From Arthrobacter sp. NicSoilB8 (GTDB lineage: Bacteria > Actinomycetota > Actinomycetes > Actinomycetales > Micrococcaceae), in contig NZ_AP024655.1 in NCBI RefSeq assembly GCF_019977355.1, positions 4,216,001-4,280,000 of the forward strand: a stretch of 64,000 bases of DNA. The letters run 5' to 3'. Positions 16,516 through 25,358 of this stretch are shown here, in pieces (position 1 is the stretch's first letter; the number at the start of each line of letters is the position of its first letter). The notes beneath the pieces are model-generated. The model saw only the letters and a list, made by a program, of their open reading frames with translations. It did no database searches and was not told where the DNA came from. The translations under genes were made by a program, and so were the position numbers.

Positions 16516-17277
16516 ATGACCCAGCAAGCGGAGCGCACGCGCCGGATCCCGTTGAGCCGGGACCGCGTGCTGACGGCCGCCGTCGCGCTGGCCGATCAGG
16601 TGGGGATCGAGGCGCTGAGCATGCGTCGGCTCGCCCAGGAGCTCGGGGTCGTGCCGATGGCGCTCTACAAGCACGTAGCCGGCAAGGAGGAACTCCTCGA
16701 CGGCATGGTGGACGCCCTGGTCAGCGAGATCGACCCTCCCGTCCGCGATGCCGGCTGGAAGGACGCCGTGCGGCTGAGGGTGCTCTCGGCCCGGACGGCA
16801 CTCCTGCGCCACCCCTGGGCCCGGCAGGTCTTGGAATCGCGTACCAACAAGACCCCGGCGGTCCTTGGCTACATGGATTCGTTCATCGGCGTGTTCCTGG
16901 CCGGAGGCTTCTCCGTGGACCTGACCCACCACGTCATGCACGCGCTGGGCAGCCGCATGTGGGGGTTCACGCAGGAGCTGTTCGACGACGACCCCGGAAC
17001 GGCGGAGAAGCCGGCCGATCTTCCGCCGGAGGCGCAGGCTGCCGTGTTCCGTGAGATGGCCGAGCGGTATCCGAACATCCTGAAGGTCACCACCGCTTCC
17101 GCACACTCGGACTCCGTAGTGGGTCAGGGCTGCGACGACCAGTTCGAGTTCGAGTTCGCGCTCGATCTGCTCCTGGACGGTTTTGAACGCCTGCACCGGC
17201 AGCACTGGACCTCAATGCCGGCCAAGACTTTCGTGCCGAAAATGACGGAAGAACCGTCTATGCAAGACAAGATCTAG
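16516..17277 (+). CDS. TetR-family regulator with TetR_C-type ligand domain
   Basis: A 253-residue regulator. The DNA-binding part is at about residues 15-60 (LTAAVALADQVGIEALSMRR, then LGVVPMALYKHVAGKEELLDGM). The spacing and the long C-terminal domain fit the TetR class with PF02909-like ligand domain, the group containing tetracycline-responsive TetR itself. The likely targets are the two GTGTACGGCGTACAC operators just upstream, controlling itself and the divergent DUF2306-DinB pair. AAAGGTG stands before the ATG. The inducer is unknown. Confidence 0.88.
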   Translation: MTQQAERTRRIPLSRDRVLTAAVALADQVGIEALSMRRLAQELGVVPMALYKHVAGKEELLDGMVDALVSEIDPPVRDAGWKDAVRLRVLSARTALLRHPWARQVLESRTNKTPAVLGYMDSFIGVFLAGGFSVDLTHHVMHALGSRMWGFTQELFDDDPGTAEKPADLPPEAQAAVFREMAERYPNILKVTTASAHSDSVVGQGCDDQFEFEFALDLLLDGFERLHRQHWTSMPAKTFVPKMTEEPSMQDKI

Positions 17278-17302
17278 CCGCCGGCCAGGCCCGGACCGCC
17301 GC

Positions 17303-18091
17303 CTACTCCTCCAGGAACCGAAGGAGGTACGGGATCGTGGTCCGCATGGCCCTCAGGTCGCCGCCGCTCGCGGCCAGTTCGCCGAGGTAGTCGCCGTGGT
17401 TGCCTGGCACGATCATCAGGCGCGCACCGGGAATGACGTGGGACATCCGCACGGCATGTTCGGGGCCCATGACGTCGCGGTCGGCGCTCAGAACCAAAGT
17501 CCGGGCGGTGATGCGGCGCAGGTCGTCGTCGGGCCAGCCGGGAAAGGTCAGCATCCGCTGGCGGTCCAGCTCGAACATCCGCTCGAGGTGTCCGGGCTCC
17601 GGATGGAGCCGGCGGTCCGCGTCCTTGTACGCCTCCGGCATCTCGCTGAGGGTGGCCGTGGCCATTCCGTCCCAGAACTCGTCGCCGACGGCGTCCCGGC
17701 TGACGAACGTGGAGGCGGCAATCAGGCATCGCACGGAGGCCGGATACCGCATAGCCAGCGCCAGCGCGGTGTGGCCGCCGGCGCTGAAGCCGAGCACGTC
17801 CACCGTGTCCACGTTGAGCTCTTCCATCACGGCCTTGACGTCGTCGGCCGAGTTTTCGGCGGTGAGCGGACGGTCGGTCGCCGCCGTCCGCCCGTGGCCT
17901 TCCTCATCGACGGCAATCACCTGCAGGCTCTCGGCCAGCAGAGCCGGGATGAGGCCGGCAAAATTTGTCTCGATGCTCGAGCCTCCGCCGGGAATGAGAA
18001 GCAGCGGGGGTTCGCCGGCCCGCGGGTGGCCGTGGACCTCGAAGTACATGCGGAGGTCGCCGTTGGCTGCGTAACCATGGGTGAAAGTCAC
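17303..18091 (-). CDS. Alpha/beta-fold hydrolase
   Basis: A 262-residue alpha/beta hydrolase. Seen are LLLIPGGGSSIETNF for the oxyanion region, the nucleophile elbow GFSAGG with the serine, a late aspartate in LVLSADRDVMGPEHA, and a C-terminal GNHGDY histidine, completing a Ser-Asp-His triad. Length and layout fit small esterases or haloperoxidase-like hydrolases. It is convergent with the TetR gene 25 bp away and lies downstream of the SRPBCC-ArsR pair on the same strand but beyond a hairpin terminator, so it is probably expressed separately. The substrate is unknown. Confidence 0.85.
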   Translation of the reverse strand: MTFTHGYAANGDLRMYFEVHGHPRAGEPPLLLIPGGGSSIETNFAGLIPALLAESLQVIAVDEEGHGRTAATDRPLTAENSADDVKAVMEELNVDTVDVLGFSAGGHTALALAMRYPASVRCLIAASTFVSRDAVGDEFWDGMATATLSEMPEAYKDADRRLHPEPGHLERMFELDRQRMLTFPGWPDDDLRRITARTLVLSADRDVMGPEHAVRMSHVIPGARLMIVPGNHGDYLGELAASGGDLRAMRTTIPYLLRFLEE

Positions 18092-18135
18092 AGGGCATCC
18101 TAACGCCGCGCGCCCCGGGCTGAACAGGGTCTTGT

Positions 18136-18167
18136 GGACGACGGCGGGAGGCTCCCCGCCGTCGTCC
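18136..18167. terminator. Hairpin terminator, shared-core family
   Basis: A 13-bp stem (18136-18148 with 18155-18167) carries the GGACGACGGCGGG core and lies 14 bp after the SRPBCC stop on the minus strand. It separates that gene from the hydrolase gene. Confidence 0.8.
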
Positions 18168-18181
18168 GCTCGCGTTGCGGC

Positions 18182-18679
18182 TCAGGCGTTGACGGATTCG
18201 GCGAGGATCGCGTCGACCTGGCCCAGCGCCTGGTTCATGCCCTCTTCCATGCCCATGGCGACAATCTTCTCCATCTGCTCCTCCGCGTCGAAGGTGGACA
18301 GGACGGTCATCCGGGTGCGCCCGCCGATTGGCTCCAGCGTCACAACGCCGTGAATGGTGCCCATCTCGGCCACGGGGGCGCCGTTGTCGTCCGCGAAGCC
18401 GTCGTCGAACTCAAGGCGGTGGGGGGCATCGATGGTGACGAACCGCCACCAGCCGCGGGCCTTCTCCCCCTCGGGTCCCGTCATGTAATAGCTGGCCTCG
18501 CCGCCCGGGACGAAGTCGTGCTTCTCGAAGGTGGCCGGCCAGGTGGGCGGGCCCCACCAGCGTTCGAGCTGGCGCGGGTCCTCCCAGATCTGCCAGACGC
18601 GCTCCACGCCGGCGTCGAATTCGGCGACCACGGTGAGGCTCAGCGCCTCAAGATTTTTCACTGAACTGATAACGGTCAT
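18182..18679 (-). CDS. SRPBCC (AHSA1-like) domain protein
   Basis: A 165-residue START/Bet v1-like (AHSA1) protein. The fold signature is visible as LTVVAEFDAGVERVWQIWEDPRQLERWWGP, then GWWRFVTIDAPHRLEF, GVVTLEPIGGRTRMTVLSTF and a C-terminal helix EGMNQALGQVDAIL. Members bind hydrophobic ligands in a deep cavity. It is the second gene of a pair, 19 bp after an ArsR regulator. This ArsR-AHSA1 pairing is widespread in actinobacteria, but its role is not known. AAAGGG lies upstream of the ATG, and the hairpin at 18136 ends the operon. Confidence 0.87.
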   Translation of the reverse strand: MTVISSVKNLEALSLTVVAEFDAGVERVWQIWEDPRQLERWWGPPTWPATFEKHDFVPGGEASYYMTGPEGEKARGWWRFVTIDAPHRLEFDDGFADDNGAPVAEMGTIHGVVTLEPIGGRTRMTVLSTFDAEEQMEKIVAMGMEEGMNQALGQVDAILAESVNA

Positions 18680-18698
18680 GACAAGCCCTTTCCATCCT

Positions 18699-19109
18699 TC
18701 AGTCTTGCTGGTTTCTGCCTTGCTGGTTCGTGTTGCCTGATTGCGTGTTGCCTGATTCCGGGGCGGCCGTTTCGGCGAGCAGGTCTGCGATCCGGTCGGC
18801 CCGCTGCCGCCAGATGACCTCGTACTCGTCGAGCAGCCGGCGGGCCTTTTGCAGTCCGTCGTGGTTGGCCCGCACAATCTGCTCCCTTCCCCGCTTCTCC
18901 TTCGAGACCAGGGAAGCGCGTTCCAGCACGGCCACATGCTTCTGGACCGCCGCGAAGCTCATGGCGTAGAGCGCAGCGAGCCCGGAGACGGAGTACTCCC
19001 CCACCGTGACCCGGCGCACGATGTCCCGGCGGGTCGTGTCGGCGAACGCCTGGAACAGGCGGTCAAGTTCTTCGTCGCTGAGCGGTTCCCTGAGCTGATC
19101 TACAACCAT
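18699..19109 (-). CDS. ArsR-family winged-helix regulator
   Basis: A 136-residue ArsR/SmtB-like regulator: FQAFADTTRRDIVRRVTVGE, then VSGLAALYAMSFAAVQKHVAVL as the recognition region, then ASLVSKEKRGREQIVRA as the wing. The N-terminal helices carry no metal-binding cysteine pair, so it belongs to the non-metal branch paired with SRPBCC proteins. The C-terminus is a Gln/Asn-rich tail with ESGNTQSGNTNQQGRNQQD, encoded in part by a 15-bp tandem duplication at 18729-18758. The start codon lies inside a palindrome that overlaps a consensus promoter, indicating autoregulation and a leaderless or near-leaderless mRNA. Confidence 0.88.
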   Translation of the reverse strand: MVVDQLREPLSDEELDRLFQAFADTTRRDIVRRVTVGEYSVSGLAALYAMSFAAVQKHVAVLERASLVSKEKRGREQIVRANHDGLQKARRLLDEYEVIWRQRADRIADLLAETAAPESGNTQSGNTNQQGRNQQD

Positions 19110-19146
19110 TTGGTTGTAGAATAGTCCGGCGCTCCGGGGGTGTCAA
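19100..19146 (-). promoter_or_regulatory. Consensus promoter with overlapping ArsR operator
   Basis: On the minus strand TTGACA (19146-19141) and TATTCT (19123-19118) are separated by exactly 17 bp, a near-ideal sigma-70 promoter. Transcription should begin about 2 nt before the ArsR ATG. A palindrome with 9-bp arms, CTACAACCA-TT-TGGTTGTAG (19100-19119), covers the start codon and touches the -10 box, so bound regulator would block initiation. Confidence 0.88.
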
Positions 19147-19234
19147 TGGCCTCGCCTAACTGTCCCGAACGGCCCAAGACGCCGGACCCCGTGGGGCCGG
19201 TGTGCGGATCGGGCGGCGAGCGTAGAGTGAGCCC

Positions 19235-20248
19235 ATGAAGCGTGTGGTGATCGACCGCTTCGGCGGCCCCGAGGTTCTGCAGGTAGTGGAGGTCGACGAT
19301 CCCCGGCCGGGTCCGGGCGAAATCCGCGTCAGGGTCCTGGCGTCGGGTGTGTCGTTCACCGATGCGCAGCTGCGCGCCGGCACCTATCTGGGCGGCCCGA
19401 AACCGCCGTTCACCCCAGGGTATGAGCTCGTCGGCATCGTCGATGAACTTGGACCCGGCTGCGCGCGGGTGCGCGTGGGCGACCGCGTCGGCGTGCTGAC
19501 GGTGTGGGGCGCCAACGCCGAGCTCGTCTGCGTGCCGGAGGTGTACGCCGTCGCGGTGCCCGAAGACCTCGACCCGGCCGAGGTCGTGAGCCTCGTCTTC
19601 CCCTACATGACCGCCTACCAGCTGCTGCACCGCACGGCCAAGGCGAAGCCCGGGGAAAGCGTCCTGGTTCACGGCGCGGCCGGCAGGGTGGGCACCGCGA
19701 TCCTCGAGCTCGGAACGCTGGCCGGCCTCCGCCTCTACGGGACCGCCGCCGGCCGGGACCGCGCCGCGGTGGAGCGGCTGGGCGCCGTCGCGATCGACTA
19801 TCAGAACGAGGACTTCCTGACCCGTGTCCGTGGGCTTACCGGCGACGGCGTGGACATCGTGCTCGACGGGATCGGCGGCCCGCTGTCGCTGCGCTCCTTC
19901 CGCGCGTTGCGGCCCGGCGGACGGCTCGTCGTGTTCGGCCGTTACGCCACGATCGCGCAGGGGCGCAAGAACTGGCCGGGCGTGATCGCCTGGTACGCGG
20001 CAACCGGGAGCGTCGCCCTCTGGGGCTGGCTGTCACCCCGCCGGAAAGTGCTCTCGTACAGGATCCAGAAGTTGCGCATCCATCACCAGGACTGGTTCCA
20101 GACGGATTTCCTGGTCCTGCTCAAGATGCTCCGCCGCGGCGAGATTCACCCCGTGGTGGCCGAGCGGCTGCCGCTGTCCAAGGCTCGCCGCGCCCACGAG
20201 CTGCTCGGGAGCACGGCGGCGACAGGGAAGATCGTGCTCGTGCCCTGA
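19235..20248 (+). CDS. Quinone oxidoreductase-like MDR dehydrogenase
   Basis: A 337-residue medium-chain dehydrogenase/reductase. The N-terminal catalytic domain begins MKRVVIDRFGGPEVLQVVEV and has SGVSFTDAQLRAGTY and PGYELVGIV. The cofactor domain carries VLVHGAAGRVGTAILELG, a Rossmann motif of the zinc-free quinone oxidoreductase branch. No catalytic or structural zinc cysteines are present. It would reduce quinones or enones with NADPH. The C-terminal TGKIVLVP is typical. It stands alone between the ArsR promoter and the convergent GHKL ATPase, 60 bp from the latter's end. Confidence 0.85.
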   Translation: MKRVVIDRFGGPEVLQVVEVDDPRPGPGEIRVRVLASGVSFTDAQLRAGTYLGGPKPPFTPGYELVGIVDELGPGCARVRVGDRVGVLTVWGANAELVCVPEVYAVAVPEDLDPAEVVSLVFPYMTAYQLLHRTAKAKPGESVLVHGAAGRVGTAILELGTLAGLRLYGTAAGRDRAAVERLGAVAIDYQNEDFLTRVRGLTGDGVDIVLDGIGGPLSLRSFRALRPGGRLVVFGRYATIAQGRKNWPGVIAWYAATGSVALWGWLSPRRKVLSYRIQKLRIHHQDWFQTDFLVLLKMLRRGEIHPVVAERLPLSKARRAHELLGSTAATGKIVLVP

Positions 20249-20307
20249 GCCGGCACGGCCTCCACCGCGGCCCTACGACCGCTGCGGCCGCACTCCAACG
20301 GCCGCGA

Positions 20308-22320
20308 TCAGCCCAGGAACGTGCGGTGGATGTCGCTGCCGTAGCGGCGGATGATGTCCCGCTTGGCCGCGTGGAAGGCCTCAAGATTCCCTGCATGGCC
20401 GTGTTGCGCCACCCGGCGCCTGGCCAGCTCGTCGGAGATGACGTCCAGGAAGAGCTCGGCGAGCAACAGCCGGGCGGAATCCCGGAAGCGGCCGCGGCCG
20501 TCGACGTACAGCTGGACCGTAGGGGCGCCGGTGTTGATGATGACCTTGCGCTCCGCGGCGTTGTAGACGGCACGGTCCGCGCTGTTGTGCAGGTTGCGGA
20601 AGTCGTAGCCGGTGAAGAGGTCGACGCCGTGATCCCGGCTCGGACGGTGGATCTCGCGGTGCGCCGCCGGCTGCTGTGCCGCGGCAGGGGTGGCGATGGC
20701 GGGGTGCGGCGGCTGGTCGGCGCTGCGGCGGGAGGCGTGTGCGGCGATCACGACTTCGCAGAGCGCCCAGTAGTCGCCGGCCCGGACCGTGATCTCGCCA
20801 CGGTCGCCGTCCCGGTCCCCCGTCATGGCCCACTCCATCCGCCGGGTGTCTCCGAGTGCGCTGACCGGGATAGGGACCGGAACGGGGTCGATGCGCAGGG
20901 AACCGGGCAGCCCGAGCTCAAAGGCGAGCGTTTCGCCGTCGGGCAGCTGGGCCGGATCCAGCAGCAGCGCGACATGGAACGGATGCCCCGGCGGACGGTA
21001 ATAGAAGGGCGTGGTGAACCGCAGGGCCGCGGGCGGCGCCCCGGCCAGCGCCGGGCCGTCCCCGATCCAGAGCGGCGGCGCCGTCTCCAGCCCCAGGTCG
21101 ACGACGGCCGCCTCGCTCATGTGCTGCAGCAGGTGCTCGATCATCTCGGCGGTCCGCCCAGACGTGGTGGCGCGCTCCAGGTGTGTGAGCTTTTCCTTCT
21201 CGGCCTGCACGGCGTCGGCGATCATCCGGCTGACGGCGCGGGAGAAGGCCGCGACGAAGGGGTCCTTGGGGTTCAAGCCCTCCCGCTCGTCGCTGATGAT
21301 CGCCTTGCCCCGGCCCAGCATTTCGGTCAGCGCCGGGCACCGCACCGTGCCGAAGAGGTACTCTGTGCCCACCTGGTTCTCGAACTCGAACAGCTGGCAG
21401 TCCAGCACGGCCATGCCGGATTCGACCACCAGGCCGCTGGTGCGTTCGTCGCCCTTGAGCGTCAGCTCAACGTCCTGGGCGCGCTTGAGCGTGACGGTGA
21501 ACGGGTACTCCTCACCGTCGAGGCTGAAGCTTCCCGGCCGATCCGGGCCGAGGAGCACGGCGGCCGGAGGCTCCCGGAACCGGATGTCCTCGCGGCCGTG
21601 GTCCTCGGCACCGGGACGCCCGTGCACCAGCTCCACGTCCCGCCGGTCCAGCACGTCCCGCAGGTAGATGTTGTCCGAGAGCGACTGCAGCAGGGTGGTT
21701 TGCTGGGTGATGGTGACATGCGGATTATCGACGACGATCGTCACCCGGGTGCCGTTCCCCGCGGCATCTCCGGTGCCGGCGCCGGCGGCATTCCCGGCGC
21801 TAGGCGGGGCGGCCGCGTCGGTGGCGGAGGTCGCAGTGATCCCCAGCCGGGCGTAGTCGGCGGGGAAGGCGCGGCGGTCCGCTCCGTCGTCGTCGTAAAG
21901 GTAGCCGCCGTTCTCGCCGCGGAAGACGTCGATGCGGGTGAACCGGCCGTTCTGGATGGTCTCGATCCAGCCGTGGCCCAGGCCGAAGATGGCCTGTTTG
22001 AGCCCGCGCCCGAAGTACCCGCGGCCGGTGCCCTCGCCGCGGGAGAGCGGGCTGTGCGCGCCGCCGTAGCTGAGGATGCGGCCGGCCTGCTCGAAGGACA
22101 TGCCCTCCGCCTGGTCACTGACCATCAGCACGGCCCCGGCGTGGTGTCGCTCGTAGCCAACGCGGATCCGGCCGGTCACGGCGACGCCGGCCTTTTCCAG
22201 GCGGGCGTAGCTGTCGTCGCTGTTGGTGATCAGCTCCACCAGCGCTTTCTCCACCGAGGCAAAGCGCCGGGAGTCGATCCCGATCACCCGCTGGTCCACC
22301 TGGATTTCGGCAACCGTCAT
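20308..22320 (-). CDS. Large GHKL (Hsp90/MutL-like) ATPase
   Basis: A 670-residue protein with an N-terminal GHKL ATPase domain. The N-box is VEKALVELITNSDDS (E29, N33), the G1 box is VSDQAEGM (D69, G73; the usual first glycine is alanine), and the ATP lid is GGAHSPLSRGEGTGRGYFGR (86-105) followed by GLKQA. A linker rich in Ala/Gly (about 178-195) leads into a region that could be the S5-like transducer domain. The C-terminal 300 residues, including a DLFTGYDFRNLHN segment, match nothing I recognise. The closest architecture is that of MutL/MORC/Hsp90-like ATPases. It has no obvious operon partner. GAGG lies 8 bp before the ATG. Confidence 0.78.
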   Translation of the reverse strand: MTVAEIQVDQRVIGIDSRRFASVEKALVELITNSDDSYARLEKAGVAVTGRIRVGYERHHAGAVLMVSDQAEGMSFEQAGRILSYGGAHSPLSRGEGTGRGYFGRGLKQAIFGLGHGWIETIQNGRFTRIDVFRGENGGYLYDDDGADRRAFPADYARLGITATSATDAAAPPSAGNAAGAGTGDAAGNGTRVTIVVDNPHVTITQQTTLLQSLSDNIYLRDVLDRRDVELVHGRPGAEDHGREDIRFREPPAAVLLGPDRPGSFSLDGEEYPFTVTLKRAQDVELTLKGDERTSGLVVESGMAVLDCQLFEFENQVGTEYLFGTVRCPALTEMLGRGKAIISDEREGLNPKDPFVAAFSRAVSRMIADAVQAEKEKLTHLERATTSGRTAEMIEHLLQHMSEAAVVDLGLETAPPLWIGDGPALAGAPPAALRFTTPFYYRPPGHPFHVALLLDPAQLPDGETLAFELGLPGSLRIDPVPVPIPVSALGDTRRMEWAMTGDRDGDRGEITVRAGDYWALCEVVIAAHASRRSADQPPHPAIATPAAAQQPAAHREIHRPSRDHGVDLFTGYDFRNLHNSADRAVYNAAERKVIINTGAPTVQLYVDGRGRFRDSARLLLAELFLDVISDELARRRVAQHGHAGNLEAFHAAKRDIIRRYGSDIHRTFLG

Positions 22321-22525
22321 TCTGCTTACCTCGCTCACAACTGAAGCTGTTGCTGCGCTCTGCTGATTAGGACGTGCTCTTTGAGCCGTGCTGTCGGCGC
22401 GTCCGCACCGGACAGGGCCGATATGTGGAGCGTAGCAGTTTGGGCGCCGGCTGCGTCGCCTCCGGCCGAGGCCGCCGTACTGCTGCCAGGTGCCCAGGTC
22501 CTGCGATGGACGATAGTTTGGTGCC

Positions 22526-23098
22526 ATGACGGCAAGCTACAGGTACGACGTCGAGGTCCTCCATCTGCTCGTCTCGCCGGCGCACGCGTACTTTGGCCGC
22601 GGCCGCGACGGTGCTGCGCAGGTCCCCACCACGGACGCGGACCGGGTTGAGGTGGTGGCCGGCAAGGGCATCGCCGGCGACCGGTTCTTCGGCAAGGCGG
22701 CGCACATGGACGCCGCTGTCACCTTCCTCGCCGTCGAAGCCCTCGAAGCGATGGCCGCAGAGCTCGGCGTCGGGCCCTTTGACCCGCTCCTGGCCCGGCG
22801 CAATGTGGTCCTCCGGGGCGCCCACCTGGCTCCGCTGCTCGGTCAAGACTTCGCGCTCGAGTCGGGCGGGGAAGTGGTCCGGTTCCGGGCCGGGCGTCCC
22901 GCCCACCCCTGCGCGTGGATGGACCGGATGCTCGCTCCCGGGGCGCACGCGGCCATGCGAGGGCGCGGCGGCGTGCGCTGCCAGCCGCTCTCGGACGGCA
23001 TCCTGAGCCGCGGGCCGGCCGTGCTGATCAGTCCAGTGGAACTCGATCCGATGAAGGCCGGCACCCCCTCCGCCCTTCGGCCGTCGCGGCTGCCGTAG
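22526..23098 (+). CDS. MOSC-domain protein
   Basis: A 190-residue MOSC domain (the molybdenum-cofactor sulfurase C-terminal fold). The hallmark cysteine is C129 in RPAHPCAWMD, where relatives bind or transfer sulfur. GKGIAGDRFFGK (46-57) and ARRNVVLRG (90-98) are other family elements. Proteins of this length act alone, as in YiiM-like or metal-sulfur carrier proteins. It is divergent from the GHKL ATPase across a 205-bp gap that shows no clear operator. No molybdoenzyme gene is nearby. Confidence 0.85.
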   Translation: MTASYRYDVEVLHLLVSPAHAYFGRGRDGAAQVPTTDADRVEVVAGKGIAGDRFFGKAAHMDAAVTFLAVEALEAMAAELGVGPFDPLLARRNVVLRGAHLAPLLGQDFALESGGEVVRFRAGRPAHPCAWMDRMLAPGAHAAMRGRGGVRCQPLSDGILSRGPAVLISPVELDPMKAGTPSALRPSRLP

Positions 23099-23204
23099 CG
23101 TTCACGGCCACCGCGCCCGCCGATTTCGCCGGAAAGCTGCCTGACATGCGGGGAGCTTACGCCGACCGTGAAGCGTTTCCGGCGATTCCGGCCCGGAGGT
23201 GCCG

Positions 23205-23585
23205 CTACGGCTGGGCTGCGACGACGTCGATCTCGACCAGGAAGTCCCCCAGGAACGAACCCACGGTGGTTCTGGCCGGGTAAGGTGCCTCGACGAACTC
23301 TGCATAGGCTGCGTTGAAGCCAGCGAAGTCCCGGCCCGGGTGGTGCAGATGCACGGTTGCCTTCACCACGTGGGAAAAGTCCAGGCCGTGCGCGCCAAGG
23401 ACGGCGGTCAGGTTCTTCATCGTCTGCGCGGTCTGTTCTTCAATGGTGGTGCCGATGATCTCGCCGGTGGCCGGGTGGTGCGGGGTCTGGCCGGCAGTGT
23501 AGAGGAAGCCGTTGGCGGCGATGGCCTGGGAATAGGGGCCCGCAGGGCTGGGCGCGAGGTCGGTGATGATCTGCTGTCGCGACAT
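23205..23585 (-). CDS. RidA/YjgF-family protein
   Basis: A 126-residue RidA-type protein, typical length. Conserved positions are GPYSQAIAANGFLYTAGQ near the N-terminus and the arginine in APYPARTTVG that binds the carboxylate of 2-aminoacrylate. RidA hydrolyses reactive enamines or imines formed by amino-acid enzymes. It follows the ABC transporter operon on the same strand, 77 bp after the ATPase gene, so it probably supports catabolism of the imported amino-acid-like compound. The ATG at 23585 was chosen from fit with the family; an ATG six codons upstream is possible. A 14-bp tandem duplication (TTGCTGATG) lies at about 23630-23657. Confidence 0.88.
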   Translation of the reverse strand: MSRQQIITDLAPSPAGPYSQAIAANGFLYTAGQTPHHPATGEIIGTTIEEQTAQTMKNLTAVLGAHGLDFSHVVKATVHLHHPGRDFAGFNAAYAEFVEAPYPARTTVGSFLGDFLVEIDVVAAQP

Positions 23586-23662
23586 GGAGTTGTGTCCTTT
23601 CATGCGGCCGGCCTGCCGGCCGGCCCGAATTGCTGATGGTCGGTTGCTGATGTTCGGTTGTC

Positions 23663-24427
23663 CTAGAGGACCTTCGAGAGAAAGGCCCGGGTGCGTACGT
23701 GCTGCGGGTTGCCAAGGACCTCGGAGGGAGGCCCGCTTTCGACAACGACGCCCTGGTCCATGAAGACGACCTGGTCGCTGACCTGGCGGGCGAAGGCGAG
23801 TTCATGGGTCACCACTACCATGGTCATCCCAGCCTCCGCCAGGGACTTCATGACGTCGAGCACCTCGCCGACGAGCTCCGGATCGAGCGCCGAGGTGGGC
23901 TCGTCGAAGAGCATGAGCTTGGGCTTCATGGCCAGTGCCCGGGCGATCGCGACCCGCTGCTGCTGCCCGCCGGAGAGCTCCTGGGGGTAGGAATGCCCAC
24001 GGTTGCCGAGCCCTACGCGGTCCAGCAGCGTCTGCGCCTCGGCGGTGACCTCGCTGCGCGGACGGCCCAGAACGCGGATGGGTGCTTCGACAATGTTCTC
24101 CAGCACCGTCATGTGCGGGAACAGGTTGAAGCGTTGGAAGACCATTCCCGCGGCGCGCCGTGAACGTGCTGTCTGCCGCTCCTTCATTTCATAGAGGCGC
24201 CCATTGCGTTCGGCGTAGCCGACCAGTTGTTCGTCCACGTACAGGCGTCCGGCGTCGACCTTTTCCAAGTGGTTGATGCATCGCAGGAAGGTCGTCTTTC
24301 CGGAACCCGACGGGCCGATGAGGCAGGTCACCGAGCCGCGTTCGATCTTCAGATCGATGCCCTTGAGGATTTCCGTTGAGCCGAAGCTCTTGCGGACTCC
24401 CTGGGCCTCCACCATGGCGGTGTTCAT
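23663..24427 (-). CDS. Polar amino-acid ABC transporter ATPase
   Basis: A 254-residue ATPase with every required motif: Walker [10 protein letters not shown] (38-46), Q-loop [12 protein letters not shown], signature LSGGQQQR, Walker [15 protein letters not shown] and the switch histidine in VVTHELAFA. The sequence is of the GlnQ/HisP polar amino-acid class, which powers import from a periplasmic-type binding protein. Its ATG overlaps the stop of the permease gene (ATGA), so the two are co-translated. The permease is frameshifted in this sequence, so transport may be lost unless the shift is an assembly error. Confidence 0.92.
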   Translation of the reverse strand: MNTAMVEAQGVRKSFGSTEILKGIDLKIERGSVTCLIGPSGSGKTTFLRCINHLEKVDAGRLYVDEQLVGYAERNGRLYEMKERQTARSRRAAGMVFQRFNLFPHMTVLENIVEAPIRVLGRPRSEVTAEAQTLLDRVGLGNRGHSYPQELSGGQQQRVAIARALAMKPKLMLFDEPTSALDPELVGEVLDVMKSLAEAGMTMVVVTHELAFARQVSDQVVFMDQGVVVESGPPSEVLGNPQHVRTRAFLSKVL

Positions 24428-25355
24428 GATGCTGTCCTTGTCTTTGACCGGCGGCTACGCCGCGGCGCGGTGTCGAAGCCGCGGCCATAGCGCCGTTCGA
24501 GTTTGGTTTGGAAGAAGCTCAGGATGGTGGTCATCAGCAGATACCAGAGGCTGGCGACGATGAGCAGCGGGATGGTTTGGTAGTTGTTGGAGTAGATGAT
24601 CTGAGCCGAGTACAGCAGGTCAGAGATCGCCAGCACGCTGACCAGGGACGTGCCCTTGAGCATCGAAATCCCCTGGTTGCCGGTGGGCGGAAGGACCACG
24701 CGCATCGCCTGTGGGAGGATGACGAGGCCCATGAGCTGGGTGCCGTTCATTCCCAGGGCCCGGGCGGCGTCGTACTGGCCCTTGTCCACCGATCCGATGC
24801 CGCCGCGGATAATCTCGGCCATGTAGGCTGCCTCGTTCAGGGAGAGCCCCAGCAATGCGGCACACAGGGGTGTGATGAGCACATTGGCCGAACCCAGGGC
24901 CAGCGAGGGGCCGCCGAAGGGAAGGCCGAAGGCGATCACCGGATACAGTGCGGCGATGTTGTACCAAAAGATCAGCTGCACCAGCAGGGGGTGCCGCGGA
25001 AGAACCAGATGTAGCCGCGGCTGATGGTGCTGACGATCGGATTGGCCGAAAGCCGCATGATGGCCAGGACCGTGCCCAGGGCGATGCCGGCGCTCATGGA
25101 CACCACGGTCAGGAGGATGGTCAGCCCGGCCCCGGTGATAATCTGCGGGGCGAAGAGATAGGAGACGACGACGTCCCAGTGGTACCGCTGATTCACGGCA
25201 ACGTCCCATGCCGCGCCAAGGGCCAGGAAAATGAGAACGACGGCGATCGCCCGGCGGACCGGATGCCGCAGGGGCACCACCGGAATGGAATTAGCCGGCG
25301 TGGACGTCTTCGCACTGGTGTCGGCGATGGATTGTTGTTGCTGCATGATGGCCAT
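24424..25355 (-). pseudogene. Polar amino-acid ABC permease, one-base frameshift
   Basis: Two overlapping frames join to one 310-residue HisMQ-type permease. The first part (from 25355) has an N-terminal arm and membrane segments ending ISRGYIWFFRGTP, then runs to a stop. The second part continues in another frame with LLVQLIFWYNIAALYP, the EAA-type loop YDAARALGMNGTQLMGLVIL, and normal C-terminal segments. In relatives the two pieces join directly as FRGTPLLVQLIFWYN. The break falls in a run of five G (24987-24991) where six are expected. One missing base restores the whole gene. Either a recent homopolymer deletion or a sequencing error is possible. Confidence 0.85.
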
Positions 25356-25358
25356 CTC

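Noticed and set aside
19504..22344. A very long plus-strand open frame of about 946 codons
   Set aside because: It runs through the MDR gene in another frame and antisense to the GHKL ATPase. Its composition is Arg/Pro/Gly-heavy with no family motifs, as expected for a reverse-strand shadow in high-GC coding DNA.
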